A program made the position numbers and the translations under genes. 64,000 nt of DNA from assembly GCA_019914945.1 (NCBI GenBank), contig CM034102.1, positions 10,715,501 to 10,779,500 on the forward strand, read 5' to 3'. The DNA comes from Typha latifolia (Eukaryota > Streptophyta > Magnoliopsida > Poales > Typhaceae). Shown here in pieces: positions 24,003 to 36,047 of the stretch; the stretch's first letter is position 1, and each line of letters starts with the position of its first letter. A model generated the notes under the pieces. It searched no databases, had not been told where the DNA came from, and saw only the letters and a program-made list of their open reading frames with translations.

Positions 24003-25150
24003 ATGGACAATATACCTAATAGTGAGGTTGATTCTCCTATATGTAATCCTTATAAAATTGTCACAACAAATGTTATTGATTTACATGATGACAATGGCAA
24101 ACTTGATGACAACCTTAGTGAAGAATTTTCTATCATTGATTCCATCGATCCGTCTTTAAATGACAAAACAAATCCAATTTTTTATAAACATTTTTCTATC
24201 TTTGATTATATTAATCCATCCCTAACTAATGAAAGTGATGTGCCAACAAACTTGTGCATCCAACCTTATAGTGACCATGAGCAGAATTCAAGTCATCCAC
24301 TTATAAATATGTCCATATTAACTAATGGGATATGTGAACTTGCTTTATGAAGTAATAATACTGATTATTATATAAAATCTTATGTATAACTTTTAAAAAC
24401 TCCTAAAGCTGAAGTGCCATAATATATTATCTCGAATGATTTTTTATAAAGCAGATAATTTGAAATTCATGAGAGTTTGCAATGTACAAGTTTATTCATA
24501 CGTGGTGAAGTGCGTGAACAGGTGCTGAAGAAAATTAAAGCATACACAGTGAAGATGATTCAAGTTGACATGTAGAAATAATTTGGTGTTTTAATCGATT
24601 ATCAAAAGACATATCACACTAAATGGAAGGCACTCAAAGAGAGCCATGAAACTATGAAATCTTACAAGTGATTGTAAGGCTATCTCATGAGCTTAAAAAA
24701 TAATTATGATACTGTAAAAAGAACTACAATAGGCTGACTATGGACATTTTAAGCATATATTTTGGGCTTTTGGTGCATGTTTGTGGCTATTGCTTGGCAT
24801 TGATGCTACTTTTTTAACTAACTAGTATAAATGTTGCTTATTTGTTGCAACTAGTTTGGATAATAATAATCAAATCCTTCTAATAGAATTTTGTGTGGCA
24901 GAATCTAAAACTGTTGAAACATGGGTCTAGTTTTTACATCTTTATCAATTGAACCCTTTGAATAGCTGAAGATATTATTAAATAGGCAAAGTGATTGATT
25001 CGTGCAGTAGATGATGCATGTCCTAAAGTTTCACATGGATATTATATAGTGCATATTTTTTAGAACCTTTCGAATACTCCAAAGGGTTTCTCCTTAATAC
25101 AATATGTTTTGGAGTTTAATTATCTAATAGAGCAGATGAAGTAAGAGTAT
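24003..25150 (+). pseudogene. Mutator-like (MULE) transposase pseudogene
   Basis: A 115-codon acidic frame (24003-24350) opens the region; that it is the transposase N-terminus is inferred. From about 24480 the text is broken by stops but reads like a MULE transposase. A TKWKALKE block (about 24620) resembles the TAWRARK-type segment before the core. From 24754 a frame gives HIFWAFGACLWLLLGIDATF, where Asp in GIDATF would be the first catalytic Asp of the DDE domain. SLDNNNQI, EFCVAE and TWV follow in the order seen in MULE cores. Several in-frame stops and no recognisable second half show it is dead. Terminal inverted repeats were not found. Confidence 0.7.
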
Positions 25151-26239
25151 TCTCAATATTACACATATATAAGTAAAATTTCTACAAGTATACAAGCTAA
25201 TTATTACTTTTTGAGAGAAGATATTCTACAATAATAGCCAACATGTTCGAAATTTTTTACTTATATCATTGATGAACAATATAAATATATTTGTCCTATT
25301 ATGTATCAATTTTTACCTCTTATAATTGTTTATTCAACTTGTTAACAAAAATGGTAAACTTTGTAAATATCTTAACGAACTTCATAGTTATATTACGCAA
25401 TTTGCAGTTGATATTGACCTCATCTCTAAGAGGTGACCTTCAAAGTTTTATTAATAAATTGTGTTATTACTAATGTATATTCTCATTTAAAATCTAACAA
25501 ATATATATTATCATAAATTTATTAATGAACTTTATAATTTAATTACACAATTAGCAATTGTTATTCACTTCATCCCTATAAAACATTCACCTTCGTAATT
25601 ACAATAATAAATTTTATTATTCTTATTACACATTTCAACATTATATCACCAAATTTGTTATTAATTTTAAATGTCATTCTCAATTATACACTTCAGAATT
25701 TACATACTTCGCCATTAGAATTTACATAGAAAGAAACAATTTGTTAATAGGTAAAAAGAAATAACAATAATGCAAAATAATGCCGAACAAAATTTTTTAG
25801 CACCCTGATAGCACCTTGGAAATATTGTCCCAAATAATAATATTGAATGTCTCAGCCTTAAGTCTGGCTCTGTTTTCCTATGCCAAATCTGCCTCTATGG
25901 ATATAGTCAATATAGTCCATTATAAACATCACACAATTAGTCCTAGAGATGAATGAATACAATATAAATTAGCTATGTGTTGAAAAATAACTTACATCAT
26001 ATTTACTAAATGTACCTGTGAATCTTTTTGTTTTTGATAATTGGCTTTGAACTAGTTTTAGTCCCTAGTATGATTTCTTTTCTTTAGCATCTCCCTAAAC
26101 AAGATATCATATATTTGCGGTGCTAAAGTTTGCATTCATCTGCTGACCCATCCTAGCAGCATATATAACTGAGTTATTTAGATATCTCATTATAAACACC
26201 TAAGTGAATGATGTAAAAAATAAATTCACCATTTTTCTT
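25151..26239. other. AT-rich stretch, no gene recognised
   Basis: Possibly the decayed remainder of the MULE. No domain, terminal repeat or RNA gene was seen. Confidence 0.45.
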
Positions 26240-26247
26240 GCAGCATG

Positions 26248-27086
26248 TAGGGGCGTGAAAGAGCCCTAAGCGAGCTAGCTCTAGCTTAAGGTTAGATTGA
26301 AATTAATTTCGAGCCCTCTAAAGATGTTTAGGCTCAGGTCAGCTCAACTCAAGTAGAGCCATATCTAGTTCGAGCCGAGTCGAGCTCGAGCTGCGCTCGA
26401 GCTTTGATTAAAGGGGGAGGAGGGGCGGCGGCTTGCCGAGGCTATAGAAGGATGAGGAGGCTAGATGAGAGGAGAAAGCAACGACTTGCCAAGGCCAAAG
26501 GAGGTTAAGGAGGCTGGATGAGGAGGACGAGGCCGATGGAGAGGAGAAGGCGATGGCTTGCCAAGGCCAGAGGAGGATGAGGAGGAGGAGAGGCCAATAG
26601 AGAGGAGGAGGCGAGGCTGACAGAGAGGAGAAGGCGCCGATGGCTTGTTGATAGAGAACAAGGAGGCTAGATGAGGTAAAGGAGGAGGAGGCGACGGAGG
26701 AGGAAGATGAGGAGGCCGACGCTGGGGTTGACAACAATAGAGGAGGAGGCCAACACCGAGGTCGTGGTCAAGGTTGATGTCGATGGAGGAGGTCATTGAA
26801 AGAAGCCGGAGTAGCCTATCGATAGAGGAGGAGGAGGAATAGGAAAGGTGGAGAAGATCTAATGGGATATTTTTATTAGATTTAGGATTATGGTTAGTAT
26901 AATCAAAAATCTAATGGTAACCATTGGATAAAAATCTAATGGTTAATTTATATATAATGTATATTAATTTATATATAATATATATAATATTAATAAATAT
27001 TATACTTAAGTCGAGCCTGAGAGAGCTGGCTCAATTCAAGCCAAAACAAATTGAGCCCGAGCCGCTGGTTTATTTTGACACCCCTA
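26248..27086. mobile_element. hAT-like non-autonomous element, second copy
   Basis: Flanks are GCAGCATG (26240-26247) and GGAGCATG (27087-27094), a 7/8 match. The tips are TAGGGGCGTGAAAG on the left and TTTTGACACCCCTA on the right, an imperfect inverted pair. Ends are rich in GAGCCGAGTCGAGCTCGAGC-type text as in 11845-12724. The core is a GA-rich array of GGAGGAGGCGA-type units that opens long frames of compositional origin on the minus strand. No transposase is present. Confidence 0.82.
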
Positions 27087-27094
27087 GGAGCATG

Positions 27095-27720
27095 TGCATA
27101 TCTATTTCTAGCAGAAAATTGTAATGAATGCCCTTCGGCTTCCGTATGCCAACCACTAAAAGATCTAATAGTTGCAAGTGTGAAGTGGCATAAATCTGTA
27201 CTTTGCATTGTTAAGTTCTACTAGATAATTTTTAGAAATCCATTAGCCATCGAGTTATTAAGCACTTGAACCCCCTAATCAAGAAATATCAATAAAAATA
27301 TTTTAGTTGTATAAACGAGGATCCTCTAATTGCCAGTAGAAAAAATTATTTGTTGAAAGAATTGATTACTCTATCATCAATTATTTTGTAGTTACTTAAT
27401 AGAGGCAAAAGCTGATACTTCTCCATTATCACTGATCATTCTTCTAAATAGGGACTACGATATCAAAAAAATTAAAGCATCCATTTAATCAATCATCTTC
27501 CATTAGAAATTTTCTTCTAGGATAATCAAATGTGTCACCCAAAGGAATTTCCTATTTAACGGACAGAATGTTCTCTATCGAATAAATAAGTTTGACATGG
27601 ATCTAGTTTGCAAACATCATGGACTTTCTTCACTATGCCACCAAATTCTAGGACCACCAAAGGAACATTAGTTTTCAGCACCTCTTTATTATGCTATTCT
27701 TTCTTCTTTTCCCCTCCCAT
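27095..27720. other. Intergenic, no gene recognised
   Basis: Nothing supported here. It ends in a CT-rich run that continues after the LTR-A derivative, as expected if that element split it. Confidence 0.45.
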
Positions 27721-27751
27721 CTCGTTGATACGATCACGCCTCTGGCTATGG

Positions 27752-27765
27752 AGCTCTGATACCAG
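27752..27765 (-). promoter_or_regulatory. Primer binding site (initiator-Met tRNA type)
   Basis: The minus strand reads TGGTATCAGAGC, a perfect match to the usual plant initiator-Met site, 2-4 nt from the LTR end at 27768. Confidence 0.8.
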
Positions 27766-28312
27766 CTTGATACGATCTCGCCTTTTTGGTGAAGGGTCGA
27801 TCTCTTCCAATTCTTGATCTGGACTAGATCTGGCACGAAACTTTGAAATAAGATCCCGAAATATTCCGCCATCGGATCGACGTGAAACTTTGATATGTTG
27901 TAGCCCCAGAAAAGAGCTTTCCAACAAATCTAGTTTTAGGAAATCGGAGTTGTGGATCTCGAGCTATCGTCCGTTTAGTGGACGAACATCAGGATGCTCT
28001 GTTTTGGATTTGTGGATGGAGGCACGAGATCCTAGGTAATGATGGTTGGTGGAGGACCGGCGTTAATGGGGTGGCACCGGTGAAAAAGTGGTGGTGGATG
28101 GGTTATGGTTGATGGAAAGGTTAGGGCAAGTGCTGGATAGATTGGAAGAAGGGGAAAGAGAGGGTCACTCCTAAGGGACTAGGGTGATTAGCCGGACGAG
28201 GGAGGTTAGAAGCGGCATCGCCGGGGATTGATAGAACGGGAGCGAAGAAGACGAAAGAGGCAAAGCAAAACTCAATCTCAATAATCAATATCAATTTGGT
28301 TGCCTACCACAT

Positions 28313-28321
28313 CTTTTATAG
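28313..28321 (-). promoter_or_regulatory. Putative TATA box of LTR-A
   Basis: The minus strand reads CTATAAAAG, downstream on that strand of the run of CGTTCGAACG palindromes at about 28380-28610. Confidence 0.55.
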
Positions 28322-28723
28322 GCTAACCAACAACTCAAATTAATCCTAAAAACACAATTTTCGTCGACCGCATTCGAACTCGCCCGACCACGTTCGAACG
28401 CACCGAGTTCGCTCTTCTGGATTTGCGAATGCGATGCAGGCGTTCGAACGCGCAATCGAACGCGCCTGTCGGTATTTGCGAACGTGATGCAGGCGTTCAT
28501 AGTGCGTTCGAACGCACCGTGTTCGAACGCACAGTACATTCTCTTCACCACGTTCACAACCCCGTTCACAAACCGCGTTCGAACTCACTCCACCCGCGTT
28601 CGAACGCGACTTACAGAAAACTTATTTTAATGGAAATTAAACACTAAAACATGAAATAAAAACACTCCTAAAGTGAATCTATGCTCGAGACGACATTGGT
28701 GAAGTCCGAATCGTATCACTCGT

Positions 28724-29288
28724 CCTTATCTTTCTCCTCTTCCCATCCATTCTCTTGCTTTTTTCTCATCTTCCCCTCCCTTATCTTCCTTCTTTCCCTA
28801 CTATTCTTTCTCTTCATCTTCTTCATGCTCTTCTCTATCATTCTCTTCCTCTTCTCCTTGAGCTTTCTTCAATAGCGAAAAATTATCAGGCAGCTAAATA
28901 ATGGTACATCTGCTACAAAGAATATAAGGACTTATTCAAAGTCTGAACATCTCATTTAGGTCCACCACAATTGACCTAGCCAATAGGTGAACCAGTCCAC
29001 TAAACCTTCGAAGGAAAATTAATTTGTGGACTAAGTACTACTTGACCAATCCTAGTTGCCTTCTTATTTTCTTTCTTCTCAAAACATCTCCTCAATTCGA
29101 TGATTTCGACCTTCATCTTTCTTTCTTGTTCCATTTTGCTCATCGATCTTTTCAAATCATTCATCTCATGTACCCTACTTTTTAAATTATCCAAGACTTT
29201 AAACAACTTGCGGATGGATGATTCTTGCTTATTAGGGGCTTATAAGTTGGATTGCCAAAGAAAATAATTTTGCATATATATAATTCTA
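28724..29288. other. CT-rich then AT-rich stretch, no gene supported
   Basis: 28724-28870 is CT-rich. A 68-codon minus-strand frame at 29000-29206 has a charged, coiled-coil-like composition (Met-Glu-Gln-Glu-Arg-Lys type) that might be a transposon scrap. There is no domain to name. Confidence 0.4.
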
Positions 29289-30357
29289 GGGTTAAATACA
29301 TTTTACTCCCTTATACTTATGCTCAAAATTACATTATCCTCCTATACTTTAAAAATAATTTTGAGCCTAGCTCTGATTAAGCTTGATTTGAAAATAATTT
29401 TGAGTCTAGATTCGTGAGCAAGCTTGAATTAAAATTGTTTTAGTTTGAGCAAATTTTGAGCTAATTTTGAGCTTGAACGAAGCTAGAGCTTTAACAAGCC
29501 AATCAATAATTAATTTCAAGCCTTAATCAATTCAAGCTAAATTTTGAGCCTAATCAAGCATGAATTAAATTAAACTTAATTTAGGTTTGAATCAAGTTTA
29601 AACTAAGGCCTAATTCAAAAATATAAACTAATGGAAATATCCATGTATTTAGAAAAGATATGATAGGACCAAATATTCAAACTAAACCCTACAAGATCAT
29701 AGTAAGTAAATTTCAAAATATAACAAAAGTATAATATAGTATAGAAAGTATTACTCATATTATATATATATATATATATAATTATTTCGAGCCTATTTGA
29801 TCAAGTCTGCTTATGATCAAGCTTCGCTCGAAATTATTTTCAAGCCTATTTTAAAGATCAAGCTCGGCTCAACTCATTTTCGAGTTGAGCTTGATTGAGC
29901 CTTATCAAGCCTAGCTCGAACTGGCTTGATTATATTGACAAACCCTACAAATGACCAAAATACTTTATTGTGTTTGTTAGGCAAAATAGAGGGGTTTTGA
30001 TCTGATTTTTGTTTAACTCATATTCATCTTCTTCCTATATGTTATCTAACTACTAAACTTCATAAAAATTCAATTTTAACAATACTTACTATGTAGCCAG
30101 CATAGTGTAGAAAGTAAATGAAGAAAATATGTGGGTATTTTTTGAAGATAAAGAAAGGCTTAAATAAGAAGGTAAGGATAATTTTATCCATAAGAGGGAA
30201 TTCAAATTTAAACATTTTTTTGGCGTGCCCAGTGAACTTGGATAGAAAAATTCACGGTCTTACTTTAAATGTAAGTATAGGAACTAGTTTGAGACTTTTG
30301 AAGTATATAGGAGTAAAGTACTTTTGGACAATTATTGGGGTGATATATATTTAACCC
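29289..30357. mobile_element. TIR element, copy 1, with nested hAT-like remnant
   Basis: The left tip is GGGTTAAATACATTTTACTC and the right tip, read inward, is GGGTTAAATATATATCACCC. Interior text from about 29950 to 30270 aligns block by block with 34225-34560: the TTGTGTTTSTTAGGCAAA block, CTTCATAAAAAT, and GTATTTTTTGAAGA. No coding capacity is evident. Target duplication is not clear, so the superfamily is unassigned. Confidence 0.65.
29345..29948. mobile_element. hAT-like remnant nested in the TIR element
   Basis: Rich in AAGCTTGA and GAGCCTATTTTAAAGATCAA-type text as in the two hAT-like elements, and ends ATTGACAAACCCTA. It interrupts the TIR element where the 34-kb copy is continuous. 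The left tip is missing. It includes a TA tract near 29760-29780. Confidence 0.5.
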
Positions 30358-30789
30358 AAATTTTATTGATAAGCTAGTACAAATAGTTCAGTCTACAACT
30401 CAATCTATACCTGTATTAGTCTTTTTCCTTTCTAAACATGTATAGATTGTATTCTCAATAGAATTTCACCTAAGCCACCATCCAATTCTTTAGCCATTCG
30501 TTTTTCTCTTGAGTAAGCTGAATAGGAGGAAGGTTCTATAAAAGATAAAGTTTACATAAGCATGTCGTGCACAAAATTAAATAACTTTGTAATAAATAAC
30601 TTCATAACTAAATCTACCTTCTCAGCTCTAAATGACGTATAATAGTTGCAACAGTGCCTTTTTAGAATTTGGAAATACTAACCCATCAAAATATTCTAAG
30701 AGTCATGTCAGGAAACTTGAGTTTTCAAATTTAGCAACGCTCTAGGAACTAAACCTGTGATGATAAAAGGAAAATTAGTTAGAAAAATA
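30358..30789. other. Intergenic, nothing recognised
   Basis: No frame, repeat or RNA gene supported. Confidence 0.45.
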
Positions 30790-31432
30790 CAAAGTAAAAA
30801 TTATAATTATTGACATAATCATGATTGCCGTCAATACAGTGATACATCCACTCATGTAGACTTATTTAATCTTTGTCGCCTTCATAGAATTCACCTTCTC
30901 AACTATTTATCGTAGGGAATTGACAATGTACTCATGGACAATCAATCCTTAATTATATTTATAAATATATTGAAGATTTTTAAGATAAACTTTGAGGGGA
31001 AAGCATAATTACTATGCTGAAATAAAATAGTATTAAATATATATAAAACGTACACTCTAATAAAATCTAGGACACTCTTCATCCTCAAAGGGTGACTACT
31101 TTGCCAACACAGCCTCCATTTACTTTCTTACTATCGTTGTTCCATAAATGAAGTGTCTTACAAAAGGAATGTTATAGACTTCGTCATTCATGTTTCCACC
31201 TTTCGAATTGCTTATGTCGAAGACTAATATTTTCATTGTTCAATGGTAATCGAAGAATTACGACAATTTCCACTATCTTAAACTCAAGATTAAATTTCTC
31301 ATAAACAAATATTGATCTACTCTTCCATCCCTTAATTACATCTTGAAGGAGTATTGTGTTATGTTGGATATAAAAAAATTCAAATAAAAATTTGAAGTGT
31401 TCTAGAAATAATCTACATATGTCGATCAACAA
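30790..31432 (-). pseudogene. Possible plant-mobile-domain-like gene fragment
   Basis: An 82-codon frame (31184-31432) reads LLQDVIKGWKSRSIFVYEKF and then EIVVILRLPLNNENI. That resembles the pattern of plant transposon-associated mobile domains, in which a Trp-containing helix precedes a D/E-V-x-x-I-L-x-L-P segment. Downstream on the same strand, with frame breaks, IHEYIVNSLR and MSGCITVLTA resemble a later part of such proteins. The match is by eye and weak. Confidence 0.28.
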
Positions 31433-32852
31433 CGAACTTAAACATTTGACTGATTTTATTTGTATAGCATCATAAAGCTATCACGCATGCTTTAAACACC
31501 TTGTACTTTTTCCATGGATCCAGACATTCAAATCATATTTCTTTGTAGCATTAACAATTTTTTTTCTTTGATGGAAGGGGTTCAACTAGATTGAAATTTC
31601 TCATCAAAGTCACTCTTCTTTTTTTGATAGAGAGGTTTGACTTGGTTAAAGTTTCATCAATTTGCACTTTTCAACGTTAATGCCATAAGTATTGTCGCTC
31701 TTCCTGGTCTTCACCATTAGATTAATTCTTTATAAGAACATAAAATTTCAGGCAACTATCAAAAAATTAAGTGTATAGCACAAAGAATATACACCTCTCA
31801 TCAAACTTTATGGGGTTATACCACCAATTCAATAATGACTAATTCATAATAAAACAATGAAACAAAAATTTATTTAGTAATTAAAATGCAAATAAACTAC
31901 AATTACAACTATGAATTTTGTCAATAAACTACAAACAAACTTCATTTAGTGATTGTAACTCACATTCACTAATAATCTCTAAAAATGCAAATATAACTAT
32001 ACAAATTAGTAGTCAAAATATTATTAATTGTGAAAAACGATAACTCCTAAGAAAATTAAATAGTTCGAGTAATGGTCCTATGAAATCAAGAAAGCTTTCT
32101 TAATAAATAGTCCTACAAATTTTTACAAAGTAGATATACATATTATACCTCTTCATTTCTTTCCTTCATCACAAAATTCAGAAGAAAACTATGAACTTTG
32201 ACAAAAACATAAGAAAAATATAAATTAACAAGGCCACAAAACATTACAATACTACTAAGTATTAATATTAACACTCTAAAAAATACTTTAGCACTGCTAA
32301 ATAACTGAGCAATACCGATGGTGAGAATGCAAAATAACTAGTCGAAATAACGGAGTGAATATCTTGCTTGCTTCTCGATGACGAAGAACAAGTTTTCATG
32401 AAACTGTAAATAAGATTTCGGGGAAGTACACGATTAATGAAGCAAAAACGTTAGACCTGTTTAAAAGATAGAAGGTGATGGGAACACCGGATATCCCTAA
32501 ACAAAACCTTATTTTGCTTTCCAATTACAAATCGAAAAATTACTTTCCTATTCGAACTCAGTTGTTTTTTCAACTGCCCAGTAATCCTATCAATGAAGCC
32601 TAGGATCGTAAGAACCCTTGCACGGCGTCGACTTTCAAGGATGGTGGCAGAACTGTGACAATTTTTTTTTTTTTTTTTGTCTGAACGAGGGGATGCGCAA
32701 CAACTGAAGTTCGAACGTGGGAGTTGATATGGGCAGCAGACTGGTGGGGAAATTTATGGCAAACTCGTCTGCTCCAAAGCTGCCCAAGTTCAACATTTCT
32801 CGATTCATGATGTTAATTTGCACATCACCATTTTTTTTATACTACTTTTCTG
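31433..32852. other. AT-rich intergenic, no gene recognised
   Basis: Short frames near 32635-32935 flank poly-T/poly-A runs and show no domain. Confidence 0.45.
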
Positions 32853-33290
32853 TAGGGATATCAAAAAAAAAAAAAAATGCCAGCTTGAGCTCATCTCAAT
32901 TAAACTCGACTCCTAAAATGAATAAGCTTGATTAATTGAATTAAATTTAAATTTAATTTCAAGCTATCTCAACCGGCTGGATTAGACTTGGCTCAGTAAA
33001 CCTTACATATATATATATATATATAGTTTACATAATAAATAAATTTTAAATTGGCTACCTGTTTGACTCTATTTAAATTTGATTCAAGTTTGAATTATAT
33101 TTTATTTGAAATAGGTTTGAATTTTCTTATCAAACGGCTCCAAATAAGCTCAAATTTTGTTCGAGCTTAAAATATACTTGAATTGTATCTGATCAATTCA
33201 AGCATGATGCTTTAGCTTAGTCTTGCAATTAATTCCGGACCAAGCTTGAGCGAAACTTGGCTTGATCAGGCCCAACTCTATTTGAGACTA
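32853..33290. mobile_element. Probable hAT-like element remnant
   Basis: Begins TAGGGATATCAAAA, the same tip type as the elements at 11845 and 26248, and contains GCTTGAGCTC, TTCGAGCTTAAA and AAGCTTGAGCGAAAC. The right end is not definable and no 8-bp duplication was found. Includes (TA)n near 33006. Confidence 0.4.
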
Positions 33291-34076
33291 ATTTTGTTAT
33301 AGAAAAATGTAATTTAGAATTTGGTGGAAGAGTTATCTAGTGTAAAATATCTTCCAAGATACACAAATTTAAGTACTTCATGGACTATGTATTCTTCTCT
33401 CGTATTCTTGTCTAGAATACGAGAAAGAATTGCTAGAAAGTTCCTCTCAGATCTTTATATTAAATATTCATCGTCTTCACATGTAGAACAACAGAAGGGT
33501 AATGTGAAAATAAAAGGTTGATGTGAAATAGGAAAGTTAGAGAATACTTCTCTAAAAGGAGAAAGAAAAGTAAAATAAAAAAATTTATTCGTTCCCTAAG
33601 AGCATGAAAATGTAACAAATGTGTTGATCAAGATTGAGTCGTTAATATAAAACAAAATTGCGTAAAAGTCCCATTTTGCATTAAGAAAGTTGGGTATCGT
33701 ATCATTTTGAAGAGCAAACGGCGGTTGGACGGTAAACGCTAGCTCAGCCCGGCTCGAAATTAATTGAAGGGTAGCTTGACCTCAGATGTACCAAACCTAT
33801 TTTAGACACTTCAGTTCAACTTGACTCGAGCTGGATCGGTTTTTTAAAATATTTATATTGTATTTACTTTATAGCTACATTATTGTAATTTAAGGTCAGT
33901 ATATAAAAAGATGATTCGTATCTCTTTATTTTTTGATGTGAGACTAAATACAATCCAACCAATTTAAAAAATTTGATGGCAAAACCCATGATTGGAACCC
34001 GAAGTTGAAGTGCATTACCAACAGTATCAACACATTATTGTAAATAATAAATCAGACCATATATATTATATTATAA
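33291..34076. other. Intergenic, nothing recognised
   Basis: AT-rich. GCTCAGCCCGGCTCGAAATT near 33740 hints at another fragment of the GCTCGAGC-rich hAT-like family. Confidence 0.4.
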
Positions 34077-34585
34077 AGTTAAATATATTTTACCCACTTG
34101 TATTTCTACCAGAAATCACTTCACCATTTTATATTTTAAAAAGTCTTAAACTAGTTTCTATATTTAGACTAAAATAAAATCGTCAATTTTTCTGTCAAAA
34201 TTAATGGAGCGCTCTCAAATTATCAAAATACCCCATTGTGTTTCTTAGGCAAAGTAAATGAGTTTTTTATCTAATTTTTTTAACCAATATTTGTCTTATT
34301 CCTAGATGTGATATAACTATTAAACTTCATAAAAATATAGAATTAATAAAACTTATTATATATTTATCACAACCTAGAAAGGAAGAGAAAAAAATATGTG
34401 TGTATTTTTTGAAGAGAAAGAAATACTTATATAAGAGGGGGAGGATATTTTTGTTCATAAAAAATTAAAAATAGAGACAATTCAGCCTGTCATTTAATTT
34501 TTAAAATATTTTGGTGGTGCTCCATTAATTTGGATGAAAAAACTAACAGTCTCACTTTAGTCATAAAGGCAAAATAATTGTCCAT
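34077..34585. mobile_element. TIR element, copy 2 (truncated)
   Basis: Same family as 29289-30357: left tip AGTTAAATATATTTTACCC, then the shared interior blocks, ending near AATAATTGTCCATGAG, short of the true right tip. It lacks the hAT-like insertion of copy 1. Confidence 0.6.
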
Positions 34586-34589
34586 GAGA

Positions 34590-35230
34590 TTGTGCTGGAC
34601 AAGAGAGTTGCTGAGGCATCTTTCTTGGAGGAGTTGGGTCTAGAGTCAATTTGGAGGTCGATAAGCCTAAAGCTACACCATATGAAGGTGCTCTTGCAAA
34701 GAAAGCACTCAATGAGCAAGTAACGATAGAGATATTGCTTCTTACAATCTGAAGTTGATGCGCTCAAGATGAGGGCTGCTCATTTTTATTGGGATGCAGT
34801 GCATAGGGTTATGCTCATGGAGGCATCCGATGAGCGAGTTGCTAAGGCATCTAGCTTGGTGAAGCTTTAGTCTGAAGTCGACGGGGTCAACGACACCAAA
34901 TTAACAACTACTCTCTTTTGAAGAAGTTTCATCATATGTGGGTGCTCTCACAAAGGAGGCACCCGATAAATAAGTCATGATTGAGGTAACTTGCTTAGAT
35001 GAAGCGGGTGACCCAAGGAAGCCACGCACATCATTGGAGAGCTCAAGGATGCGATAACAAAAGTGTTGTCCAAGCGAAAACCACCAAGGGAAATGACGAA
35101 CAATGCCATCGAGGCGGAGCTCGATCTATAGCCTAGAGTGAAAACAATTCATCAAACAACACCTATGGACACATGCCTCACCCAGCCATCAAAGGAGTCG
35201 CACGAGGTGATGGTGCAAGGCCAAAATTGT
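34590..35230 (+). pseudogene. Degenerate coding-like repeat sequence
   Basis: The GAGAGTTGCTGAGGCATC block at about 34605 recurs as GCGAGTTGCTAAGGCATC near 34836. SEVDALKMRA and SEVDGVND-type text appear in broken plus-strand frames. The charged, heptad-like composition suggests a coiled-coil protein with an internal repeat, now full of stops. No family can be named. It directly precedes the Tekay-like LTR. Confidence 0.35.
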
Positions 35231-36047
35231 TCAAACTTATCATGAAGGGCAAGACTAGGCAAATCTAGACAGTAGATGGCTGATGTAACATACCTTAAAA
35301 AAATCCTCACGTGCCCACCCTCATGTCCCCTCCCTTGTTAGGCTAAGGTGAGGGGAGGAGGGCAGGCATCGGCGTGCACGGAGGGGGATGACCTCGGGTA
35401 GAGGGCCACCACCCCCTCCCTCTCTCTTCTCCCTCTCTTTCTCTCTCTCGCTCTCCCTCTCTTTCTTTCTCTCTCTCTCCCCCTCCCTCCCTATTTGTTC
35501 TCCCCCCGTCGAGAAGAGCACGGCGTCACCCCCTCTTCCTTTCACCCTTCTCCCCTTCCTTTTCGAGCATCGTCGTCGTGGTCGAGTCAGTGTAGTTCTC
35601 GTCATCGTCAATGAGTCTTCCCCCTTCCTCCTCGTCTTTCTTTCCTCTTCAGTGACGACGCGGTGCTTTGGGATGTACGTCGTCACCGCCACTCCTCCCT
35701 CAGTAAGGCGGGGGCGGTGGACCGCTGGCCTTGGTGCCCTCCCCCCCTGGTAGGTGTGGTGACTTGAAGGGGGAGGGGAGGTGGTATGCCCCCTCTCGGC
35801 TCAGGCTGGGAATGACCCAAACCGAGTGCAACAGGCACACCAAGGCGTGCCTGCCTCGAGCATCTCCCGCCAGCCCGAGCATGCGTAGCTCGGGCTAGGG
35901 CAGGTCGAGCCTGCGCATGGTAGGTGCACTCAAGCTCGCCTACCTCGGGCTAGCTCGACCAACCCGGGTGTATTGAACCCGCCCCGGGCTAGATCGGGAA
36001 GCGGGCATAGTTGCCTCAAGCTAGGCGTGACTAGCTCGGTCGCGCCA

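Larger units (their letters stand above)
27726..28718 (-). mobile_element. LTR-A element reduced to one LTR plus PBS (TSD CTCGT)
   Basis: CTCGT flanks both sides (27721-27725 and 28719-28723). From the left it keeps about 15 nt of LTR start (TGATACGATCACGCC), about 27 nt of leader with the minus-strand PBS, then a full 951-bp LTR (27768-28718) running TGATACGATCTCGCC to GTCCGAATCGTATCA. It matches LTR-A at 59729-60639. Almost the whole internal region and nearly all of one LTR have been deleted without loss of the outer boundary. Confidence 0.9.

Noticed and set aside
26408..26796. 109-111 codon Ser/Pro-rich minus-strand frames
   Set aside because: Translation of the GGAGGAGGCGA array within the second hAT-like element.
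28291..28647. Frames of 74-92 codons with Cys/Arg-rich repeats
   Set aside because: Translation of palindrome-rich U3 in LTR-A.
35321..35882. 120-codon frames on both strands
   Set aside because: Lie in the CT-rich, GC-rich part of the Tekay-like LTR and consist of Ser-Leu or Arg-Glu repeats.
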